From: Prasinococcaceae sp. CCMP 1430
Lineage: Eukaryota; Prasinodermophyta; Palmophyllophyceae; Prasinococcales; Prasinococcaceae
Length of the DNA: 12,164 bases
Reading direction: 5' to 3'
NCBI GenBank assembly: GCA_013416795.1
Contig: RQSC01001337.1
Span: forward strand, 83,768 to 95,931
Part shown: piece after piece, positions 1 through 6,470 of the stretch
Layout of the letters: the number at the start of each line of letters is the position of its first letter
Numbering within the stretch: position 1 is the stretch's first letter
The notes under the pieces: generated by a model
Database searches by the model: none
Seen by the model: the letters and a program-made list of their open reading frames with translations, nothing else
What the model was told of the DNA's origin: nothing
Made by a program: the position numbers and the translations under genes

Positions 1-160
1 CGTCCGCGTACGCCGCCTCGAGCTCGGCCGCTATCGGCGCGGCGTCCGCGCCCGTCGGCGCCCCCGCCGCATCCGCCCCGCCGCCCATCGCGCCCGTCGC
101 CCCCGCCGCGCCCGCCGCATCAGCAGGAGACGCCCCCCCAGGGCCGCCAGCGTCGGCCAT
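1..160 (-). CDS. N-terminus of an unidentified Ala/Gly-rich protein (partial)
   Basis: An ATG on the minus strand at 160-158 opens a frame of 53 codons that runs off the left edge without a stop. The start context is good, with G at -3 and G at +4. The first residues read MADAGGPGGASPADAAGAAG, followed by more Ala/Gly/Asp-rich sequence that ends in a more ordinary helical-looking stretch, PIAAELEAAYAD. The composition suggests a disordered leader before a folded domain lying outside the window. The frame is GC-rich at third positions, like the convincing genes here. I do not recognise the protein and no function can be given. The alternative reading is chance coding in GC-rich DNA, but the start context and the Asp/Glu-containing sense frame (other frames give Arg/Pro or Ala/Pro repeats) favour a real gene. 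Confidence 0.5.
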   Translation of the reverse strand, partial: MADAGGPGGASPADAAGAAGATGAMGGGADAAGAPTGADAAPIAAELEAAYAD

Positions 161-307
161 TGCGCCGCCCTCTCCACCCCTCGGCCACACCCCAACCTCC
201 CCCGTGTGGCCTACCCCCCCACACACACCTCCGCGCTGGCAGGCCCGCCGCGCCCCGCGCCCGGCGCTGTGGCGCCCGACCCGGCCGGCGGCGCGCACGC
301 ACCGTGT

Positions 308-321
308 GGCGTTCGAACGCC
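308..321. repeat. Perfect 14-base palindrome
   Basis: GGCGTTCGAACGCC is a perfect 14-base palindrome about 150 bases upstream of the minus-strand start codon at 160. A position like this would suit a binding site for a dimeric regulator. In DNA this GC-rich a perfect 14-mer is uncommon but not impossible by chance. The central GTTCGAA also resembles a tRNA T-arm, but no A-box or cloverleaf fits around it. Confidence 0.35.
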
Positions 322-465
322 GCCGCTCCGCTCCGTTCGGGGAACGCACCGCACCGCACCCGCCCGCAGCATGCGGCGGTACATACGGTAAACCCGAAAT
401 CCCCCTGATCAAATCGAATTACCATTTGAAAAGGGTCTACGACCGAAAACAGCCTCCTTTTACCG

Positions 466-486
466 TGCATTTTGATGGGAAATGCA
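466..486. repeat. Short inverted repeat, 7-base arms
   Basis: TGCATTT at 466-472 and AAATGCA at 480-486 form a perfect inverted repeat with a 7-base spacer, inside the less GC-rich part of the spacer. It may be a protein site or a small hairpin, and no function can be assigned. Confidence 0.3.
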
Positions 487-782
487 TGTTAGCGACAAGA
501 TTTGGGCACGGAGTAGTCTCCCGTGGCCTCGATGACAGACGGATGCATATCATTTCCAGAGGGCGCCGCCTTGAGGCAGTTGGTTTTTTGAGTGGACGGA
601 GTGCTCTACAAAGTTCGTTCGGCAGCAAAGCATACGGAGGTGTCCAAAAAAATCGTACGCCTCGCCAGGCGGATGTACGCCCGCCTAAAAATCGTTCCAG
701 CGCGCGCCGCTTGGCCGGGGCGCCCAGCTTTACCCGGGTTACTCATGGAGACTTTCCGCACCCCCCACCCATGTACGCGCTG

Positions 783-798
783 TCGAACATTCGAACAT
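783..798. repeat. Tandem 8-base duplication
   Basis: TCGAACAT occurs twice in direct succession (783-790 and 791-798). It is short and may simply reflect slippage in non-coding DNA. Confidence 0.4.
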
Positions 799-973
799 GC
801 ACCCAGGAATGCAAAGCGCTTAAAGCGTCCTCCCTCTATCCAAACCCTATTTATGTCATACCTAAATCCGACGCCAATCCGACCCCAACCCAAACCCCGC
901 GGGGCGGCGTCGGGGGCGGCGTCGCGGGGGAGGGCCACAGCGCGCGGGCGGCGCGCGGCGGGAGGGGGGGGAC

Positions 974-1683
974 GAGAGTGGTGTAGCACAGGTTGTGCGC
1001 CATCATGATCGAGGGGTAAAGCGAGGCAAAATCGAGCGTGGCGATGGGCTTCTCGTAGTAGCCTGCCTTGGCCTCGAGCACGGTGGCACCCTCGTACGTG
1101 GCGTCGTTCTGTGTGCGCTGCACGACAGGCACCACAAGATCCTGCTGGCGGCACTTGCGCAGGATCTGACTCAGCACCTTGATCGACTGGCCCTTCGAGA
1201 GCAGGAAGGAGATGGGCACACCGGTCACGCGCGCCATCTCGGTGTAGTTGTACATGTACATGAGCGAGTCCAGCAGGCGCTGCGGCAGCAGGGCGTCCTT
1301 GAGACAGTATACGGCCAGGCGGCGACGCGTCTCGGCATTGCCCTGCTGCAGGTCGGAGATGATCGAGTGGTGTACGTCTTCCTTTTGCTCCCCCAGGAAA
1401 TGCGCTGACACGTTGTTCAGGCTGTAAGACGACAGCTTGTAGTCGCGGCGCACGGCCTGCAGCAGGTCGAATTGCACGCGCCCCTCGAGCGTGATCTCTT
1501 TGGTCTCGCGCGTGCCGTACGCCTTGGAACTGAAGGTTGTATTGCGCATCTTGATCATCGAGCCGCGAATGCGGCCGAAAACCGGGAAGTCGGTCAGGCG
1601 CAGCGTCTCCGCGCGGTCGAGCAGATACGGAAGGTCGAAGTCAACGATATTGTAGCCGATGATCATGTCGGGGTCGGTGGCGA
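974..1683 (-). pseudogene. DNA polymerase delta catalytic subunit, internal fragment
   Basis: About 236 uninterrupted codons match the middle of the B-family replicative polymerase delta catalytic subunit. In order they show the Exo II motif ([13 protein letters not shown]), the polymerase delta signature [15 protein letters not shown], the Exo III motif (YCLKD), [17 protein letters not shown], and polymerase motif A ending [20 protein letters not shown]. Missing are the N-terminal domain and Exo I before the segment, and motifs B and C, the thumb and the C-terminal Cys-rich metal sites after it. The family is normally about 1,000-1,100 residues. Homology stops on the 5' side exactly at the n at 1684, and on the 3' side directly after CYTTL, where the frame continues into Pro-rich nonsense and a stop. 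With no internal stop or frameshift, it is either a recent gene fragment, one exon of a gene broken by assembly gaps, or a misplaced small contig. The residues of both active sites that fall inside the segment look intact. Identity is secure; gene status is not. Confidence 0.85.
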
Positions 1684-1684
1684 N
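1684..1684. other. Ambiguous base, probable assembly gap
   Basis: A single n sits exactly where polymerase delta homology begins. Sequence on its other side does not code for the preceding part of that protein. This suggests the n marks a gap or join of unknown size and not one uncertain base. Confidence 0.6.
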
Positions 1685-1895
1685 GTCATGCGTCGGGCCG
1701 GGCAATCCGCCCTGTGGCCGCCGCTACTCCTGCCGCCCGCCCTGTGTACCATAGCAATAATACGTACAGTAGTATATACCACCTCAGACGCTCGGCGCGC
1801 CCTCGGGCGCCATGCCCGCGGCGCGCGCCCCTCGCTGGCCCCTCCCTAGCTAGCGCAGGCGCGCGCGCGGCCTCCCCGCCGGCCGGAGGGGCCCG
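1685..1895. other. 3' flank of the acyl-CoA oxidase gene
   Basis: This short non-coding stretch follows the acyl-CoA oxidase stop codon on the minus strand. It begins with a GC-rich part that can fold locally (CCTCC...GGAGG around 1871-1888) and includes an AT-rich island at about 1748-1790 containing the 8-base palindrome GTATATAC. It presumably holds the oxidase 3' UTR and polyadenylation site. No AATAAA is visible. Confidence 0.45.
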
Positions 1896-3724
1896 CTACA
1901 TGCGGCTGGCGATGGCCTCTGGCCTGGCGGCAGGCGACGCTCGCGCGTCCCACGTGGCGAGAAAGCGGTCCTGTATGGCGTCGGCCAGCCGGTAGACCGT
2001 CCGCCAGCTGGCGTTCCACGCGGCCGCGCGCCCCCCGCGGCCGCCCTCGGCGGCGGCCAGCGCGGCGGCCAGCTGCGCGCAAAGCACCTCCTCCGCCTCC
2101 GACGACCCGCCCGCCGGCGTGCGCCCCTTGGCGAAGTCGGTCATCCTGTCGCGCGCCATCTTTTGGGAGAGGATGCGCGAGTCGCCCTCGGCGAACTTGC
2201 ACATCTGCAAAAAGTCCGCGCGCTGGAAGCCGGACTCCGCCATGAGCGAGTACGAGCCCATGTCCTGCTTCAGGCGCACCAGCAGCGAGATGCAGCGCTC
2301 CACGCACGCCACCTTGCCCACCGCGATCGCCTGCTGCAGCTCGAGGCTGGGGATGGCGTCCCGGCGCAGGACGTCGCACAGGGCAGCCTCGGCGCGGCCG
2401 ATGAAGTCGTCCAGGCCGTCGAGCGTCGCCTGGCCCTCTGCGAAGAGCGACCGCAGCTGCGGCAGGTCCGACAGCGGCGGCGAGCTGCCGTCGGGCGACC
2501 AGCACAGCTTGCCGTCGGCGTAGCGGCGCGCCCCGTCGAAGATCTTGCGCGAGAAGATCATGGCCGCCTGCGCGACGCACACGCGCCCGCTGAAAAGCCG
2601 CTGGCCGATCATCTGGAAGTTCTTTACGCCGGCCTTCTTTTGCACGTACGCGCCGTCGACGACGTCGCCGTAGCGGCTGAGCAGCGCCGAGTGCGGCACG
2701 CGGAGCTCCGTGAAGCGGATCCACGCGTTGTCGAGGTCGTTGGCGATGGTCTTGACGCCCATGTCGCCCATGCTCACGCCGGGGAGCAGCGCGCCGCCGA
2801 CGCGCTCGCGGAGGGGGACGAGAAAGGCGTGCGCGCCGCGCGAGGTGCCGTCCGGCATGATGAGGTCCGCCACGACGCAGGCCTTGTTCGCCTGCAGGCC
2901 CGAGCTGATCCAGTTCTTGCACGCGCCGTCCGCGGGCGAGCTGATGACGAACGAGTCGCTCGCGGCGTCGTAGCGCGCGAGGGTCTCCACCACCAGCCCG
3001 CTGTTGACGCCCGCGTGGCGCTCGGTGAGCCCGAAGCACCCCACGTCGCCCGCGCGCTCCATCGCCTCGAGCTCCGCCAGGTGGCGCTCCTCGCCCAGCG
3101 CCACGACGGTGCCGAAGCACAGATTGTAGTGCACGGTGAAGCGCACCCAGAAGCCCGGCGCGTAGTCGGAGATGGCCTGCGCGATGATGCGGTGCGCCAG
3201 GAAGAAGCGCTCGGGGTTGTCGCGCACGTCGGTCAGGCGGAGCAGCCCGCTGCGAATGACGTCCTGCAGCAGCCGCGTGGACGCGCCGTGGTCGAAGGGC
3301 CTGAGGTCCCTGCCGGGCTCCAGCGCGCTGCGGAACGCCGCCGCCCACTCGGCGTCGGCCGCCTCGCCACCGTCCCACGCCGCGCCGCCAGGTGCGCCGG
3401 GGGCGCCCCCGGCGGAAGCGGCGGGGGTATACCGGGGGGGAGGGGCGGCTGGCCGCCATGCGGGTACCTCCTGTGCGCGCCCGGCGGCGGTTGCGGCGGC
3501 AGCGGCGGCTGGCCTACGCGCCCCCTGACGCTCAGTGAGCGCAGCGCAGTCTCCACATCGCCACCGGCGTTGGCCACCGCCGCGTAGACAACCGTCGCCG
3601 CCGTGCCGGCGGCTATGGCCTGATCCACGCGCACCATCTGCGCCGCGATGTCGACGGGCGCGGGCGCGCGGCCCACCAGGCACGACGCTAGGTTGCTCTG
3701 GTCTTGCGCCACAGGATCCTCCAT
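1896..3724 (-). CDS. Peroxisomal acyl-CoA oxidase with UBA-like N-terminal exon
   Basis: This is an FAD enzyme of the acyl-CoA oxidase/dehydrogenase superfamily, which oxidises acyl-CoA to trans-2-enoyl-CoA and (for oxidases) gives H2O2, the first step of peroxisomal beta-oxidation. The main frame (3470 to 1896, 524 residues) shows CFGLTERHAGVNSGLVVET (FAD/substrate domain), NWISSGLQANKACVVADLI, PGVSMGDMGVKTIANDLDNA, and FAEGDSRILSQKMARD near the end. The Glu in AEGDS (codon 2189-2187) matches the oxidase catalytic base. The last three residues, SRM, are an accepted PTS1 variant. The upstream ATG at 3724 opens another frame (MEDPVAQDQSNLASC...), whose end GGDVETALRSLS resembles a UBA domain. 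A 59- or 47-base intron (donor GT at 3529 or 3517, acceptor CACAG ending at 3471) would join the two in frame, giving about 589-593 residues, short for the family. An indel in the G7 run at 3434-3440 is the alternative. The start context is weak (C at -3). The gene is divergent from the acyl-CoA synthetase. Confidence 0.88.
3471..3529 (-). other. Proposed short intron in the acyl-CoA oxidase gene
   Basis: Coding evidence changes frame between the ATG exon (3724-3530, 65 codons) and the catalytic frame starting at 3470. Removing 3529-3471 (GTCAGG...CACAG, 59 bases) or 3517-3471 (GTAGGC...CACAG, 47 bases) restores one frame. Both donors are poor matches to GTRAGT, so this is tentative. The surrounding sequence codes for Pro-rich linkers in either frame, so a homopolymer indel could equally be the cause. 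Confidence 0.4.
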
Positions 3725-3882
3725 CAGGAACGCGGACGCCNCAACCCGCCCAAGGGCCCCCAAGGGGGCGGCCGGCGGTGGTTGGTCGCCGCTTGCGGCC
3801 GATCGCGCCCCGCCCTCGCGCCACTCTGCGCGCGCGTCGCGAGCGGGTCTCTGCGCGCGGCGGCGACGAGCAGGCCGACGGA
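3725..3882. promoter_or_regulatory. Shared divergent promoter region
   Basis: Only 158 sequenced bases separate the start codons of the acyl-CoA oxidase (minus) and the acyl-CoA synthetase (plus), so both 5' UTRs and core promoters must lie here or overlap the genes. It is GC-rich with no TATA box. It contains a near-duplication CAAGGGCCCC / CAAGGGGGCG at 3751-3770 and CG-alternating stretches. The n at 3741 means the true distance may be larger. Confidence 0.5.
3741..3741. other. Ambiguous base, possible assembly gap
   Basis: A single n lies 17 bases upstream of the proposed oxidase start codon, inside the divergent spacer. If it is a collapsed gap, extra promoter or N-terminal coding sequence could be missing. 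Confidence 0.5.
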
Positions 3883-6152
3883 ATGGAGCGCGTGTGGTGG
3901 ACGGCCGACCCGGCCGGGAAGGGCCGCGAGCCCATCATCGGCCACAAGGGCTGCGCGGCCAAGCCCGCGGAGACGCTGCTCGAGAAGTTCGAGGTGGGTG
4001 CGCGCGGGGCGGCATGCTGCGGCGCGCGGCGAACGCGCGGTGCGCGGGGACGAGGACCAGGGGACAGCGAAAGGGCGGTGGTGGGCGGGGGCACACGAAT
4101 GCAGGCGGCCGCGCGCCCTCTCGCCGCGCCGCCCTGCGCGCGCCGAGGCCGCTGGCGTCGCTTGCGCTCGCTGACGCCGGCCGCCCCGCTGTCGCGCCAA
4201 CTCAGGCGGCCGCGCGTGGCGAGCTGCGCGACACGCCAGCGCTCGTGCAGGAGGTGCTCGACGCCGACCTCAAGCCCACGGGAGAGAAGAAGACGTACAC
4301 GTGGCAGCAGTACTATGACGCGAGCAAGGCCATGGCGCGCGCGCTCGCGTCGATCGGCCTCGAGCGATTCGAGAGCGTCAACGTGCTGGGCTTCAACGCG
4401 CCCGAGTGGCTGGTCTCCAACATGGGCGCCATGATGGCCGGCGGAATCTGCGCGGGCATCTACACGACCAACGGGCCCGAGGCGTGCAAATACATCACCG
4501 AGCACTCGCGCGCGCGCGTGGTCGTGCTCGACGGCGCCAAGCAGCTGGAGAAGTACGTGGACACCGCCAAGGAGCTCGACTCCATCAAGGCGCTCGTCGT
4601 GTACGACTCGGCGAAGGGCGAGGCCGGCGCGGCGAGGGCCGTCGCCAAGTTCAAGGCCGCCAACCCCGATCCCGGTGCCGCCGTGTACACCTACGAGGAG
4701 TTCCTATGCCTTGGCTCGAACCCCGTGGACGGATCCAAGAAGAAATGGGACGCCGCGGTGGACGAGCGCATTGCCGCCGCTCAGCCCGGCGAGTGCTGCC
4801 TCCTCATCTACACCAGCGGCACCACGGGCAACCCCAAGGCCGTCATGGTGTCGCACGACAACGCCATGTTCTCGATACACGCGGGCATGAACCAGCACGC
4901 GGTGTTCATGGACCGAGACATCGACCTGCGGGTGGTCTCCTACCTGCCGTTGAGCCACATCGCCGCGCAGCACGCCGACGTGCACGCGCCCATCTACTGC
5001 GCGGGCCACCTGGGCCGCAAGGCCACCACGTACTTCGCGAGGCCGGACGCGCTCAAGGGCAGCCTTAAGGAGACGCTGCTGCTCGCCAGGCCGACCATCT
5101 TCTTCGGCGTGCCTCGCGTGTGGACCAAGTTCATGGAGAAGATGGTGGCCCTTGGCAAGAAGGCGCCCAAGCCCGTGCAGCTGCTCTCCAAGTGGGCCAA
5201 ATCCGTCGGCCTCGAGGCGTACCAGGCGCGCGCGGCGGGCCGCGTGCCCTACAAGGGATGCGCGTGGACGGTGGCGGAGAAGATCGTCTTCAACACGGCC
5301 AAGAAGAAGCTCGGCCTCGACGCGTGCGTGCTCTTCGTGAGCGGCGCTGCGCCCATCGCCACCGAGGTGCTCGCGTACTTTGGCTCGCTCGACATCCACG
5401 TCGTGGAGGTGTACGGCATGAGCGAGAACACCGGGGTCATGACCGTCGGCACGATGGATAAGGTGCGCCCTGGCACGTGCGGCACGCCCGTGGACGGCAC
5501 CGAGCTCCGCATCGACCACGTCCCGGGCCGCGACAAGGAGGGCGAGGGTGAGGTGTGCGTGCGCGGCCGCCACGTGATGCTGGGGTACATGTACGACGCG
5601 GAGAAGACCAGGGCTACCATAGACGACAATGGCTTCCTGCACTCGGGCGACGTGGGCCGCATCGACCCCAAGACCGGCGCGCTTTCCATCACGGGCCGCA
5701 TTAAGGAGCTCATCATCACCGAGGGCGGCGAGAACATCGCCCCTGTGCCCATCGAAGACGCCATCAAGACCGAGCTGCCCGCCATTTCCAAGGTCATGAT
5801 CATCGGCGACAAGCGCAAGTACCTCACGTGCCTCATCACGCTGGTGCAGGAGGGCTCGGACCAGGAGGGGTACTCGGAGGTGCTCGACGGCGTGTCCAAG
5901 AGTTTGGATTACAAGTGCGTGACTGCCGCGGAGGCGGCGTCCTCCGCCAAGTGGAAGGCGTACATCGAGGCGGGCATCAAGAAGTACAACTCCTCCTCGC
6001 TGGTTGTGTCCAACGCGTGCAAGGTGCAGAAGTTCAGCATCCTGCCCATCGACTTCTCCATCGAGACTGGCGAGCTCGGCCCAACCACAAAGCTCGTGCG
6101 TGGCAAGATCGTCGAGAAGTTCGCTGCGGAGATCGACGCCATGTACGCGTAG
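3883..6152 (+). CDS. Long-chain acyl-CoA synthetase, bubblegum (ACSBG) type
   Basis: This enzyme activates long-chain fatty acids to acyl-CoA with ATP and CoA via an acyl-adenylate. The coding sequence is join(3883..3993, 4206..6152), 685 residues, normal for the family. Exon 1 (ATG with G at -3 and +4) gives 37 residues, from MERVWWTADP to LLEKFE. Exon 2 resumes AAARGELRDTP and then YTWQQYYDASKAMARAL. AMP-binding motifs by residue: TSGTTGNPK at 240-248, SYLPLSHIAAQ (typical of the ACSBG branch), YGMSEN at 440-445, HSGD at 516-519, and GRIKELIITEGGENIAP from 534. A C-terminal Lys in PTTKL (about 666) is the likely adenylation lysine. There is no PTS1 (it ends DAMYA), no obvious PTS2 and no clear transmembrane anchor, so location is open (ER, cytosol or plastid envelope). 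It is divergent from the oxidase that would use its product. A TGTAA about 110 bases after the stop could be a polyadenylation signal. Confidence 0.95.
3994..4205 (+). other. Spliceosomal intron in the acyl-CoA synthetase gene
   Basis: The 212-base intron starts gtgggt directly after the GAG codon at 3991-3993 and ends ccaactcag, with a ctgac branch-point candidate near 4171. It lies in phase 0. Removal joins two frames that are each clearly coding: exon 1 ends LLEKFE and exon 2 begins with GCG at 4206. Read through, the intron frame is an Arg/Gly-rich string without family similarity. Confidence 0.85.
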
Positions 6153-6470
6153 CTTCAGGGGCGTGCCCGACGGCCCCTCCCCATAGAGGGATCTCTGAGG
6201 AGAGCGCCCGCCGGCGAGCCTTTCAGTCATTCATTTGAGCCAATCGACAGCAATGGTGCATTGTAATCGAATGTTATCACGAGATGCCGTGCATTGACAG
6301 CGGCGCGGCGCGGGCGTGGCCGCGCGCGCGCGCGCGCGCGCGCGAGCATTGCACCGCTCCCGCGCCTACTACCCTTCGACCATCGCGCTGTCCGTCCGTG
6401 CTGAGATGACGGCCTGTCTCGCCCCCCGCCCGTTTCCCCCCGAACAGTCGTCTGCTGCAGCCGCCGCCAG
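6153..6470. other. Convergent 3' spacer
   Basis: This 318-base spacer lies between the 3' ends of the acyl-CoA synthetase (plus) and the glycosyltransferase-like gene (minus). It should hold both 3' UTRs and polyadenylation sites. A TGTAA occurs at 6262-6266 on the plus strand in a locally AT-richer patch, and a long alternating CG tract at 6321-6344. No further gene is seen. Confidence 0.55.
6321..6344. repeat. (CG)12 dinucleotide repeat
   Basis: Twelve uninterrupted CG units form a perfect alternating purine-pyrimidine tract between two convergent genes. Such tracts are classic Z-DNA formers under negative supercoiling and are prone to length change. Confidence 0.9.

Larger units (their letters stand above)
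161..973. other. Region without a recognised gene
   Basis: No recognisable protein or RNA gene is seen. Positions 161-375 are very GC-rich and pyrimidine-rich and probably hold the promoter and 5' leader of the minus-strand gene starting at 160. Positions about 376-860 are visibly less GC-rich, with runs of A or T and several small repeats (a 7-base inverted repeat at 466-486, an 8-base tandem duplication at 783-798). Positions 890-973 are again extremely GC-rich. If the polymerase delta segment were an intact gene, its missing 3' exons should lie here on the minus strand, but none of its conserved downstream motifs is visible. Confidence 0.6.

Noticed and set aside
300-330. Possible tRNA because of a GTTCGAA T-arm-like sequence
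   Set aside because: No A-box, anticodon arm or acceptor stem pairs around it; the match is explained by the perfect palindrome.
830-905. Telomere-like TTTAGG/GGGTTT words on the minus strand
   Set aside because: The words are irregular and few, without a consistent repeating unit, so they do not support a telomeric or interstitial telomere array.
204-986. A 260-codon plus-strand frame over the left spacer
   Set aside because: It is Pro/Arg-rich low-complexity sequence crossing regions of different base composition, with no family resemblance and partly antisense to the polymerase segment.
974-1683. Viral origin for the polymerase delta segment (large algal DNA viruses carry related enzymes)
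   Set aside because: The conserved blocks ([35 protein letters not shown]) look like the cellular enzyme, base composition matches the host genes, and no other virus-like gene is present. A phylogeny would settle it.
3648-4205. Upstream extension of the acyl-CoA synthetase frame to an earlier start at 3648
   Set aside because: That reading runs across the intron and antisense to the oxidase as Arg/Gly-rich sequence. The spliced model with ATG at 3883 gives the expected family N-terminus.
3471-4505. Continuation of the oxidase frame upstream through the synthetase gene on the minus strand
   Set aside because: The frame is merely open because of GC bias. It has no oxidase-like content above 3470 and is antisense to conserved synthetase codons.
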